Assembly (NCBI RefSeq): GCF_000189275.1
Contig: NZ_AEVT01000106.1
Coordinates: 19,846 to 83,845, forward strand
Source of the DNA: Vibrio sinaloensis DSM 21326
GTDB lineage: Bacteria > Pseudomonadota > Gammaproteobacteria > Enterobacterales > Vibrionaceae
DNA length: 64,000 bases
Reading direction: 5' to 3'
Shown: positions 1 to 8,649 of the stretch, piece after piece
Numbering within the stretch: position 1 is the stretch's first letter
Layout: each line of letters opens with the position of its first letter
The notes under the pieces: generated by a model
What the model was told of the DNA's origin: nothing
What the model saw: only the letters and a program-made list of their open reading frames with translations
Database searches by the model: none
Made by a program: the position numbers and the translations under genes

Positions 1-536
1 GATTCGTTGCTGTTGTGGAGCTTGATGATCTGACTGACTAAATCGACAAAATGGTCATTGAGTGACAACTCAAAGTTAGCAAGGTGCTGAGAAACAAACG
101 CCGCAACGGGGCTATGTGGCTCAATACGTTCTTGAATCCACTCGAGTGGCACCAACACTTTCAGCTTAGAGACTTTATTGCCACTGTGGACCGTTCGCCT
201 AAACGTCGCGGGTTTGGCTAAGTTCACCACTAGTCCCTTGCTCCCCGATTGTGCATCCATCACAAAACTAAGATCGTCGTAGCTAAAGTCGAGTTTACCT
301 TCAACTAAAACAATAAATATCAAAGCATTACGAGCGGTAGAGATCACATGATGATCTCTAAGCTCTGTGGTGGAACCCCAATGTAAAGAGAACCCCTGCT
401 TGACTTTGTAAGTATCAACCTCCCCCTCCAATAAAGGATCAGTGAGGCTTTCTGACACCATTTGATGCTTTTCTTCGTTCTCAATCCAGCGCACCAAAGC
501 ACTGGTTCGAAACGATGAAGGAGATCGACTGTTCAT
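1..536 (-). CDS. AraC-family regulator, N-terminal part (cut by window edge)
   Basis: The reverse strand reads from an ATG at 536 without a stop to base 1, giving about 178 residues that begin MNSRSPSSFRTSALVRW. The segment resembles the N-terminal cupin-like half of PchR/siderophore-type AraC activators; the DNA-binding half would lie outside the window. It is divergent from the esterase gene at 659, and the space between holds a Fur box. By analogy with PchR-like proteins it probably activates the adjacent siderophore uptake genes when the ferri-siderophore is present; that role is inferred. The family assignment rests on context and general pattern, since the HTH is not visible. Confidence 0.6.
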   Translation of the reverse strand, partial: MNSRSPSSFRTSALVRWIENEEKHQMVSESLTDPLLEGEVDTYKVKQGFSLHWGSTTELRDHHVISTARNALIFIVLVEGKLDFSYDDLSFVMDAQSGSKGLVVNLAKPATFRRTVHSGNKVSKLKVLVPLEWIQERIEPHSPVAAFVSQHLANFELSLNDHFVDLVSQIIKLHNSNE

Positions 537-619
537 AATCACTCGCCATTTTGAATAACACTACAGTTATTTTGAATAACCAAATGTGCTGTTCCCTACC
601 TGAAAACAAAATTAACATA

Positions 620-638
620 AATGATAATTAATATCATT
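620..638. promoter_or_regulatory. Fur box
   Basis: The 19-bp near-palindrome AATGATAATTAATATCATT closely fits the Fur consensus (AATGATAAT-N-ATTATCATT type). It lies 20 bp upstream of the esterase ATG and about 85 bp upstream of the divergent regulator, so it can repress both under iron sufficiency. Confidence 0.75.
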
Positions 639-658
639 AAGCAAAAGATGGGTAGTCA

Positions 659-2242
659 ATGAAATGGATTGTTCTTATTACGACTTTGCTCGTTCATACC
701 GCTAACGTGCAGGCAATGACGATAAAAATGGATGAAACTCAGTCTTTCGAGCTAAATTTAGCCGGAGAAAATACACTGGTTGTTGATAAACCGGGTTACT
801 ACCGAGGTTACGTTCGCAGCAATCGCTTTATCAATAAATTGCTCGCTTATACCCCAAATGGCGAGCTGGTAAAAACGCTCATTGGCAGCAAAAGTAAAGA
901 GACGGAAATTTTTTGGCTTATCGCAAAAGCCGGTAACTACCAGCTCAAGATAGATATGGCTTCTCCCGAGTCATCAAAGGTTCAAATAAAGCTTAGCCAA
1001 ATTCCACTCAAGGATGACCAGTACGTTTCCGCTCCCTCTAAGATCACGAGCCCTCTTATCCAACGCACAATGGCAGATCTCGCTGAGGGCAAAGTAGACT
1101 CTCAGTCTATATTCTGGCAAGAGATCTCAGCGACTGGCGCTCCGCTGGTCGAGTACAAACAAGATGGCAACGCGGTCATCACCTTCTTGTACCGAGGAGA
1201 AGTAAACAACGTCAGGCTTCTAGGGGCTCCTTACGGTGGTCATGCTCAGTTAAGCCATATTGAAGGCACAGACATCTGGTATCGCTCTTTTGAAGTACCC
1301 GACAGCACTCGCCTCTCCTACCGCTTGGCTCCGAACGTTCCACAGTTAAGCGTTGATAAGAATCGCGAGCAAAGAAAAGCAGTGCTGGCGACAGCTCAGC
1401 CGGATCCATTAAATATTCAGCCTATTTTTGGCCCAGACTCAGGGCTGTTTGGCTCAGCTTCTACCTTGACCTTGCGTAATGCGAGTAGCGATCGCATAGC
1501 TCAGGAGCAAGGCAAACCAAAAGGCCAAATGACCTCTTTTCGCTTTCAATCATCGACAGACCTAGAGCCAAGAGAAATCACCCTCTACACGCCAAATTCT
1601 GTATACCCAGTCACCAAGTCGTCACCATTATTAATCCTATTTGATGGCGAGGCTTATCTCAACAAGGTGCCAACACCACGCATCATGGATAACTTGATCG
1701 CAACCAAACAAGTCCCACCAATGCGGGTGCTGTTTATTAATCCGCCTAGGCCAAGTTTAAGAGCGAAAGAACTCACGCCGAATAAGGCCTTCGCTCAAAT
1801 GATGGCAACCGAGCTAATGCCATGGCTATGTACTCATCACTCCGTTTGCCCTAACGCTGAAAACACCGTGTTATCTGGCTCTAGTTTTGGGGGATTAGCA
1901 TCTATGTACATTGCGTTAGAGTATCCGGAACATTTTGGCAAAGTCCTCAGCCAATCAGGCTCTTTTTGGTGGCAGCCTAAAGAGGCGGAAAGAACTCAGT
2001 TGAGCTGGATGGCTCAGTTGGTTAACTCAAAGCCAACGCAAAACCTCAGCATCTACCTTAATGCTGGCTTGTTCGAAACCGAACCCCAATACGCAAGCAT
2101 TCTTCAAACCAATCAACAACTTTTTAGCACACTGACAGAAAAAGGTTACCGTGCCCATTTTCAAAGTGCTGCGAGCGGCCACGACTATTTTAGTTGGCGC
2201 GTCATGTTAGCTGATGGACTCAACGTCTTGTTCAGCGATTAA
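659..2242 (+). CDS. periplasmic enterochelin esterase-like protein (Fes/IroE family)
   Basis: This 527-residue protein starts with a signal peptide (residues 1-19, ending NVQA). It contains an N-terminal enterochelin-esterase region (DUF3327-like, roughly residues 130-240) and a C-terminal esterase-D-type alpha/beta hydrolase. The nucleophile motif GSSFGG places the catalytic serine at residue 409, and the likely catalytic histidine is H508 in SGHDYFSW. Family members hydrolyse the trilactone backbone of enterobactin-type siderophores to release iron; the signal peptide suggests the reaction occurs in the periplasm, as for IroE. A Fur box lies just upstream, and a TonB receptor gene follows after 21 bp, so they form one iron-regulated operon. 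The Shine-Dalgarno before the ATG is weak (GATGGGT). Confidence 0.82.
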   Translation: MKWIVLITTLLVHTANVQAMTIKMDETQSFELNLAGENTLVVDKPGYYRGYVRSNRFINKLLAYTPNGELVKTLIGSKSKETEIFWLIAKAGNYQLKIDMASPESSKVQIKLSQIPLKDDQYVSAPSKITSPLIQRTMADLAEGKVDSQSIFWQEISATGAPLVEYKQDGNAVITFLYRGEVNNVRLLGAPYGGHAQLSHIEGTDIWYRSFEVPDSTRLSYRLAPNVPQLSVDKNREQRKAVLATAQPDPLNIQPIFGPDSGLFGSASTLTLRNASSDRIAQEQGKPKGQMTSFRFQSSTDLEPREITLYTPNSVYPVTKSSPLLILFDGEAYLNKVPTPRIMDNLIATKQVPPMRVLFINPPRPSLRAKELTPNKAFAQMMATELMPWLCTHHSVCPNAENTVLSGSSFGGLASMYIALEYPEHFGKVLSQSGSFWWQPKEAERTQLSWMAQLVNSKPTQNLSIYLNAGLFETEPQYASILQTNQQLFSTLTEKGYRAHFQSAASGHDYFSWRVMLADGLNVLFSD

Positions 2243-2263
2243 GTCCCAAGGAAAATCAACAAA

Positions 2264-4256
2264 ATGGAACCAAGAAAAATCAACACTATAGAAAAGAGTA
2301 AGCTGGCGACAGCGATCGCTTTCACCACATGCATCGCCATGCCTGCGCTTGCTGACGATACAACAACCTACATGGACACTGTTGTTGTCACTGCAAGTAA
2401 ATATGAAGCCTCAATCAAAGAAGCGCCCGCATCAATCTCGGTGATCACCCGCGAAGAAATTGACCAGCTTCCCGCAACAGATATCACGACGGCTCTGGAG
2501 AACGTCGCGGGGGTGCATGTCGCTAAGACTACTGGCGCAGAACCGAGAGTCATTATCCGTGGTTTGCAGAATCAAAACTCTTCCAATGGTAACTACACGC
2601 TTTTCTTGATCAATGGGCGTCGAATTAGTTCGAGTGAGACCGTTATTCGTGGCGCATCTTTTGACTTGTCTAGCATTCCAATGAGTGCGATTGAGCGAAT
2701 TGAAGTAGTACGAGGCCCAATGTCCTCCTTGTACGGCAGTGAGGCGATAGGCGGCGTTGTTAACGTTATCCTTAAAACTCCCACCTCCGATACTCACGTC
2801 GCGGGCAGTTTGGCTTACAGTTCACCACAAGATCGTAAAGCCAATGAGTTGCTGTCTGATGCAGATGGCGAGTTAAAAAGCGGTAACGTGTTCGTTAGCG
2901 GCTCTATCATTCCACAAGTATTAACTTACAGTGCAAGCGTGGATATCAGTAACCAAAATGCCTGGTTCCCAGAAGATGCTGGAGATAATTTTTCACCGCA
3001 AACTGAGACAAAAACGAAAGTCGTTTCGCGGTTCACTCAACTGGCTCGCTACAGAAAATGATGAGTTCTATCTAGATTTGTCTTATTCAAAAGACGAGCG
3101 CGTGGAAAACAGTTATTTCAGTACGTTTAATGGTGTATTGACCAGCGACTACGACGGCAAAAAGATGACCAGCACCTTAGGTTACCTGCGCAATTGGGAG
3201 TGGGGTGAATCCGATGCCAGTTATTTCTATGAGTCTTCAGAGGTGCATGAGAATAACTTCCACCCTCTCGTTGATGAAGCCGATATGACGCAAAACAACC
3301 ATACCGTTGACGCACGCTTTGTGGTCGATAATCTTGACAGCCAAATTGTATCGGTTGGCGCGCAGATGTCCTATACAGAAGTCGAAAACAAACGAGACTA
3401 TACTGGCTCTCGCTCTGTCACCCAGAGTGCGGTCTACGCTCAAGACGAGTACTACATAACCGACGATCTTACCGCAACGTTAAGCGGACGATTTACTCAC
3501 AACAACCAGTTTGGTAACGACTTTAGCCCTCGACTCTACTTAGTGTATAACGGTATTGAAAACTTGACCTTTAAGGGGGGATACGGCGAAGGCTTTAAAG
3601 CGCCGACTATTTTCCAATCCTCTAAAGACTTCTCACTGGTGAGCTGTGGAGGTCGATGTACCCTAATTGGTAACCCTGATTTAAAACCGCAAACATCCAA
3701 AACCTATGAGCTGTCAGCAATGTACTCGGGGGATGCTGGATTCGTGCAAGCAACCGGATTTTTCAACGACGTGAAAAACCTGATTGACCGAGACCTAGAG
3801 CCTTACATTTCCGGATCATCAAACATCATTCAGTACGAAAATGTCGAAAGCGTAGAGACAAAAGGTGTTGAGCTTGAAGGCCAATACGATATCTCATCTA
3901 GCTGGTCATTAACAATGAACGCTACCTATACAGATGCTAAAAACAAAGATGACAACCAGGACATCTCCTACACTCCAGAATGGTTGGCGAATGCAAATGT
4001 AAACTGGGCTGCAACGAAAAACATTGCTCTGTTTGCCGGGGTCAATTACACCGGAGAACAGAAAGACGGTAACGACTCTAAACTCGACCCGTATTCTATT
4101 TTGACAATTGGTGGTTCCTACGCGTTCAATGACTACGTCAAGATCAGAACCGGCATCACCAACTTAACCGATGAGAGACTTGATGACACCGACCTTGACT
4201 ATCAAGCTACCGAAGTGGGAAGAGCCTATTACCTCAAGTTAGATTTTGAATACTAA
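2264..4256 (+). pseudogene. TonB-dependent catecholate siderophore receptor (IrgA/FepA-like), frameshifted
   Basis: The first part (2264-3061, 265 aa) has a signal peptide, a TonB box (MDTVVVTA) and the full plug domain (RIEVVRGPMSSLYGSEA). It then runs into a stop at 3059. The barrel continues in the +1 frame from about 3027 (GSLNWLATENDEFYLDLSY) to the stop at 4256 and ends with the terminal aromatic residue expected of outer-membrane barrels (LKLDFEY). Joining the frames gives about 664 aa, normal for IrgA/FepA receptors. The break is near 3020-3031 in the CG-rich stretch TTTCGCGG, and either one extra base or loss of one CG pair explains it. The rest of the barrel is free of stops, so the lesion is recent or a sequencing error. 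The family is clear; the exact siderophore is not. Confidence 0.8.
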
Positions 4257-4272
4257 TAGGACATAAAACAGA

Positions 4273-4291
4273 GGGCGCCTTTACGGCGCCC
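4273..4291. terminator. hairpin between convergent genes
   Basis: GGGCGCC (4273-4279), loop TTTAC, GGCGCCC (4285-4291). It follows the receptor stop by 17 bp and ends 5 bp before the stop of the minus-strand channel gene. The U-tract is poor, so termination strength is uncertain. Confidence 0.6.
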
Positions 4292-4295
4292 TTGG

Positions 4296-5981
4296 TTAAC
4301 TTTCTTGCTGTGCTTCTTTTATCATATGTAAATGCACATCTTGTTGTGGGAACGGAATAGAAATCCCCTCTTTATCAAAACGTAACTTCACCTCTTTGGT
4401 TACGTCCCAGTACACATCCCAGTAATCATCGGTTTTAACCCAAGGTCGAACGATAAAGTCAACTGAAGACGTATTCAAAGTATGCACCTTGATGGTCGGC
4501 TCAGGAGTTCGCAGAACGGCAGGATGCGCCATTACTATCTCCGTGAGTACGGCTTCCGCCTTCAGTAAATCATCGCCATAGCCGATCCCAAATACCATAT
4601 CCACCCGACGTACACGCTCGTGAGTCACATTCTTGATCACATCTCCCCAAATCTTACTGTTAGGTATGATGATGATCTGATTATCGAATGTCTTAATCGT
4701 TGTATTCACTAAACTCATATGGCTAACTTTACCGTCCACACCACCTGCGAAAACAAAATCCCCGACGTCGAATGGACGATAGATCAATAACATCATGCCT
4801 GCCGCAAAGTTCGATAAAGTATCTTGCAATGCAAAACCGATGATCACACCCGCGATACCGAAACCGGTCAATACAGGAGCAAGATTTAACCCTATCTGCG
4901 ATAGTGCAACTAAGATACCGATAATCCACACAATGTTACCAGACATACCAATAAAGAAGTCTTGCATCAATTGCGAGAGTTTAAGGTTTTTCGACACCAC
5001 GGTTTTGCTCACTACTTTCTTGGTCAACTTAGCAATCATGCTGGTGACAAGCAGTAGAAAGGCGAAGACTAATAGTTGAAACAAGTGCTGAGGAGCATTG
5101 TTAGCAAACCAATCCCACAGGTTAGTCGACCAATGAGATACAATTGAAATTAACACCTTACCGTCGAGTAAGTCTTGAGTGATACTTCCTGTCACTTCAA
5201 AGATCAGGCGCTTATATTCTGACGTATCAAGCCCAAGCTGATCAGCGATCGCGATTTGCGAATTTAGACTTTCAACCGCAATCGACATGCGCTGTTTGAT
5301 AACCAACTGCATCAACTGCATCGTTGATTTTTCCGATTCAGGACTGGCAGAGAGCTGTTTTGCAACCGCTGCGGTTTGCTGACTGAAATACTCAACAGAC
5401 GCCGATAACAACCTTAAACGCTTACGCACTAGATCTCGAAACTGCTCTTCAGCCAGCGCTTCGTCCACCCCTAACGCAGTCAACCACTGGATATTCTGCC
5501 AATTGGACTCGATAGCGGTATCAAGATAATGTTGAAGTTCTTGATAATTGTTCAGCAAGCTGAGGCGATCTTCTTCTTTGGCATTATCGATCGTCTCATT
5601 AAGTTTTTTGATTTTATCTTCCAAATACTCAGTCGCCGCCAAAGAGTAGCGTTGCTGAATCTCAACTTGTTCAATGAGCTTACTTTTTTCGATTGAGCCG
5701 CGATTAATCGCCGTCGCTAATGCTGACCTAAGTTCTTCATTCTTTTGAAACAGCTTGAGCTGTAACGCATCTTTCTCTTCACCACTTGCTGTCGCGAGTG
5801 TAGCCGTAAGCTCTTTGAGATCACCGTTTATCTTCTCTAACCGTTGCTCAGATTTGGAAAGCGTAGGTTCAACACTTTCTTCCGCTGCGTGGGAAGACAT
5901 GCTCAAACTAAGGCTAAATGCCATCAGCAAAGCGTAAAAACATAACATCAAGTTACCGCGAGATAACTGTCCCATGCTCAC
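4296..5981 (-). CDS. MscS-family mechanosensitive ion channel with long periplasmic coiled-coil domain
   Basis: This is a 561-residue protein. Residues 1-33 form a signal peptide or first membrane segment, residues about 35-255 are a charged, helical, coiled-coil-rich extracytoplasmic domain, and several membrane helices follow (about 285-400). The pore helix and beta domain of the MscS fold are visible (GFALQDTLSNFAAGMMLL, then RPFDVGDFV). It is about twice as long as E. coli MscS (286 aa) and belongs to the larger MscS-like group. Its inferred role is release of solutes on hypo-osmotic shock. The gene stands alone and converges on the TonB receptor. A second ATG two codons inside is an equally good start. 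Confidence 0.85.
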   Translation of the reverse strand: MSMGQLSRGNLMLCFYALLMAFSLSLSMSSHAAEESVEPTLSKSEQRLEKINGDLKELTATLATASGEEKDALQLKLFQKNEELRSALATAINRGSIEKSKLIEQVEIQQRYSLAATEYLEDKIKKLNETIDNAKEEDRLSLLNNYQELQHYLDTAIESNWQNIQWLTALGVDEALAEEQFRDLVRKRLRLLSASVEYFSQQTAAVAKQLSASPESEKSTMQLMQLVIKQRMSIAVESLNSQIAIADQLGLDTSEYKRLIFEVTGSITQDLLDGKVLISIVSHWSTNLWDWFANNAPQHLFQLLVFAFLLLVTSMIAKLTKKVVSKTVVSKNLKLSQLMQDFFIGMSGNIVWIIGILVALSQIGLNLAPVLTGFGIAGVIIGFALQDTLSNFAAGMMLLIYRPFDVGDFVFAGGVDGKVSHMSLVNTTIKTFDNQIIIIPNSKIWGDVIKNVTHERVRRVDMVFGIGYGDDLLKAEAVLTEIVMAHPAVLRTPEPTIKVHTLNTSSVDFIVRPWVKTDDYWDVYWDVTKEVKLRFDKEGISIPFPQQDVHLHMIKEAQQES

Positions 5982-6083
5982 CTCAACCTATTAAGTCTTT
6001 GTTTCTTTTGTAGATAACTATAATTGTACACCACAAACCAAAAATCACCTGTCGAAACATCGTCAACTATCGGTAAAAACAAA

Positions 6084-6105
6084 AACAGCCGCGTTTGCGG
6101 CTGTT
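6084..6105 (-). terminator. intrinsic terminator of ycgN
   Basis: AACAGCCGC (6084-6092), 4-base loop, GCGGCTGTT (6097-6105), followed on the minus strand by TTTGTTTTT. It is a classic Rho-independent terminator 12 bp after the ycgN stop. Confidence 0.85.
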
Positions 6106-6117
6106 CTCGTCAAGGGA

Positions 6118-6555
6118 TTATCTATTGGGATGATTCAAAATGTGGTCTTCCCAATCGACAACGTCTATCTCGTAAACGACTTTGTTACGCACGCTCTCTC
6201 CCGCGGCATGCATTGCCGACTTAGAACCTGTCAATAATGGATGCCATTCTGGCAATGGTTGGTCTTCCGCCAGCAGGCGATAAGCGCAGGTGTGTGGTAA
6301 CCAAGTAAAGTCATCGATGTCTTCTCGAGTTAACTTGGTACACTCTTCACCCGAAGTAAATCGGTTTGGGTAATCTTTACATGAGCAGGTTTTACTGTTG
6401 AGCCAACTACACGCTACATTGGTGTAATAGATCTCGTCTGTATCTTCATCCATAAGCTTGTGTAGACAGCATTTACCACAACCATCACACAGAGATTCCC
6501 ACTCTTGCTCGGTCATTTGCTCTAGTCTTTTACTTTGCCAAAATGGTTCGCTCAT
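6118..6555 (-). CDS. ycgN: YcgN-family cysteine cluster protein (UPF0260)
   Basis: This 145-residue protein has conserved cysteines arranged as CDGCGKCCLHK (about residues 23-33), CSWLNSKTCSCKDYPNR and a late HTC. The pattern suggests an iron-sulfur or zinc site, but the function of the family is not established. The length matches E. coli YcgN. It is transcribed divergently from a second cysteine-cluster gene (ykgJ family) 134 bp away, and a strong terminator follows it. No membrane segment or signal peptide is present, so it should be cytoplasmic. Confidence 0.88.
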   Translation of the reverse strand: MSEPFWQSKRLEQMTEQEWESLCDGCGKCCLHKLMDEDTDEIYYTNVACSWLNSKTCSCKDYPNRFTSGEECTKLTREDIDDFTWLPHTCAYRLLAEDQPLPEWHPLLTGSKSAMHAAGESVRNKVVYEIDVVDWEDHILNHPNR

Positions 6556-6689
6556 CGGTGTTACTTCGTTATCAGACAGGGGTGCGATTTATACCTTTAT
6601 GCCTACTAAAGTTCAAGCGCAAAGTTTGGGCTGATCCAGCTTTGCTTTTTTGCTACTATCGCGCCCTTACTTTTTATGAGGTTCATCTA

Positions 6690-6938
6690 ATGGATTGTCG
6701 TCTCGGCTGCGGCGCATGTTGTATCGCTCCCAGTATCTCTTCTCCTATTCCTGGCATGCCGAAAGGTAAACCTGCTGGCACCCGCTGCATTCAGTTGAAT
6801 GAGGACAATTTGTGCAAACTCTTTGGTCAACCAGAGAGACCTAAGGTGTGTCACGAGTTTAAGCCCTGCCCTGTTGTGTGCGGAAAGACAAATCACCAGG
6901 CATTAGAGAACATCACCGAGTTGGAAAATCTGACATAA
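6690..6938 (+). CDS. YkgJ-family cysteine cluster protein
   Basis: The open frame extends upstream to 6543, but the ATG at 6690 has a GAGG Shine-Dalgarno at 6678-6681 and starts directly at the conserved MDCRLGCGACCIAPS, so it is preferred. The product is 82 residues with cysteines in CRLGCGACC, CIQL, CKLF, CHEFKPCPVVC, typical of the Fe-S/zinc-binding YkgJ/UPF0153 group. Its biochemical function is unknown. It lies divergent from ycgN, which shares the CxxCxxCC-type motif; the pairing suggests shared regulation but proves nothing about function. Confidence 0.8.
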   Translation: MDCRLGCGACCIAPSISSPIPGMPKGKPAGTRCIQLNEDNLCKLFGQPERPKVCHEFKPCPVVCGKTNHQALENITELENLT

Positions 6939-7068
6939 CCCACGCTCCATAACTGAGACAAACTCCGTTTCTGTCATTCACCCACCTTATTTCTCAGTTT
7001 CATTCACATCACGCTGACATTTATCTACTATCTTGACCGGGTCTTCCAAACATAAAAACAGGAAACCC

Positions 7069-7758
7069 ATGAACAAATACATAGCAGAATCTTTTGGTAC
7101 CTTTTGGCTCGTACTCGGTGGCTGTGGCAGTGCCGTTTTAGCAGCTGGTTTTCCAGACGTTGGCATTGGCTTGCTAGGTGTGTCGCTTGCCTTTGGTCTC
7201 ACTGTTTTAACCATGGCTTATGCAATTGGTCATATCTCAGGGTGTCACTTAAACCCTGCCGTAACTATCGGCCTTTGGGCTGGCGGTCGATTTGAGACCA
7301 AACATGTTGTGCCTTATATCATTGCACAAGTTATCGGTGGTCTTATCGCAGGTGGCGTGCTGGCCCTTATTGCTACTGGCCAAGCTGGTTTCGATATTGC
7401 GGCTTCTGGCTTTGCCTCAAACGGCTTTGCAGAGCATTCTCCAGGTCAATACTCAATGACTGCTGCACTCGTGACCGAAGTGGTCATGACCATGATGTTC
7501 TTAATTATCATTATGGGCGCTACGGATCAACGCGCTCCACAAGGGTTTGCACCTATTGCCATTGGTTTAGGCTTAACGCTGATTCACCTAATCAGCATTC
7601 CAGTAACCAACACTTCAGTGAACCCGGCTCGTAGTACTGCCGTAGCGGTGTACGTTGGGGATTGGGCGGTATCTCAACTCTGGCTATTCTGGGTTGCGCC
7701 AATTGCTGGTGCTATTCTAGGTGCTGTTTGTTATAAGCTAATCGCTGGTAAAAATTAG
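7069..7758 (+). CDS. aqpZ: aquaporin Z
   Basis: The start at 7069 (MNKYIAESFGTFWLV) is chosen because AGGAAAC lies at the right distance; an in-frame start at 7033 would add 12 charged residues not found in the family. The 229-residue product has six membrane helices and the two half-helix NPA motifs, HLNPAV (N62) and SVNPAR (N185). This matches AqpZ, the inner-membrane water channel (231 aa in E. coli). The arginine after the second NPA is the selectivity-filter Arg. It is a single-gene transcript. Confidence 0.95.
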   Translation: MNKYIAESFGTFWLVLGGCGSAVLAAGFPDVGIGLLGVSLAFGLTVLTMAYAIGHISGCHLNPAVTIGLWAGGRFETKHVVPYIIAQVIGGLIAGGVLALIATGQAGFDIAASGFASNGFAEHSPGQYSMTAALVTEVVMTMMFLIIIMGATDQRAPQGFAPIAIGLGLTLIHLISIPVTNTSVNPARSTAVAVYVGDWAVSQLWLFWVAPIAGAILGAVCYKLIAGKN

Positions 7759-7779
7759 CACTCACTACTCATTACCCTT

Positions 7780-7805
7780 TCTGGCCGCATAACGGTGTGG
7801 CCAGA
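7780..7805 (+). terminator. hairpin after aqpZ
   Basis: TCTGGCC (7780-7786) pairs with GGCCAGA (7799-7805) around a 12-base loop, 21 bp after the aqpZ stop. No U-tract follows, so it may be an RNA 3' stabiliser or a weak terminator. Confidence 0.4.
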
Positions 7806-7938
7806 CAATCTCATCCGCTATTTTCATCCTATTTTACCTAGCCCATCACAAGTTTCTTTTCTAGTCACAATTGGTCACACCACAAAGCATTCGTACAGGT
7901 TATAGTTTCTCCCTCGATAAATGCCTACATAGCCAGCT

Positions 7939-8646
7939 ATGACGACAAAAACTACTTTCGAAGTTCTTTTAGTTGAAGATGACAATGAGCTCGCAGAACT
8001 GATCCAAGATTTTCTTCAATGCTATGAATTTAACATTACTATCGTCACTGACGGTATCACGGCAGTGAAAACGATATTAGACCAACAACCAGACTTGGTG
8101 ATTCTTGATATCATGCTGCCCGGACAAAGTGGTATGGAAGTATGTCGGGCTGTAAGATCTCAATATTCAGGAATGATTCTGATGCAGACTGCGCTGGATG
8201 ATGACATCGACCAAGTCATGGGTTTAGAACTCGGCGCTGATGACTATGTGGTCAAACAAATAAAACCACGTTTGTTGCTTTCTCGCATCCGTGCGCTACT
8301 TCGCCGTCAAGACAGAAATCCTGCCGACCAAAATGAGATTAGGCTTGGGTCGTTAACAATTAACCTTCACTATCGAAGTGTGGAACTGAACCAGCAGCCA
8401 ATTAAGCTTTCTACTTCCGAGTTCGAGCTACTGCACTTTTTGGCCAAGCAAGCTGGACGAGTCGTATCACGTGACGACATCGCGCAGCAGATTAGGGGCT
8501 TTGAGTACGATGGGTTAGACCGATCAATTGATCGACGTATTTCTCGCTTACGTCGCACTCTCAATGATGACCCAAATCAACCTTGCTTGATAAAAACCAT
8601 TCGGGGCGTAGGTTATCAACTTTGCGCCACCTCTCCGGAAGCATAA
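7939..8646 (+). CDS. OmpR-family response regulator, RstA-like
   Basis: This 235-residue protein has an N-terminal receiver domain with the acidic pair (VEDD), the phosphorylated D57 in DLVILDIMLPG and the conserved Lys near residue 104. A C-terminal winged-helix DNA-binding domain follows (SEFELLHFLAKQAGRVVSRDD region and IKTIRGVGYQL). Similarity is greatest to RstA. The sensor kinase gene starts 3 bp after the stop, so the two are translationally coupled. Two envelope genes follow downstream and are plausible targets or partners. I give no gene symbol because Vibrio has several RstA/CarR-type regulators. Confidence 0.88.
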   Translation: MTTKTTFEVLLVEDDNELAELIQDFLQCYEFNITIVTDGITAVKTILDQQPDLVILDIMLPGQSGMEVCRAVRSQYSGMILMQTALDDDIDQVMGLELGADDYVVKQIKPRLLLSRIRALLRRQDRNPADQNEIRLGSLTINLHYRSVELNQQPIKLSTSEFELLHFLAKQAGRVVSRDDIAQQIRGFEYDGLDRSIDRRISRLRRTLNDDPNQPCLIKTIRGVGYQLCATSPEA

Positions 8647-8649
8647 GCA

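Noticed and set aside
2931..4256. Independent 441-residue barrel gene
   Set aside because: Its first ~30 codons overlap the receptor plug frame without homology; it is the second half of the frameshifted TonB receptor.
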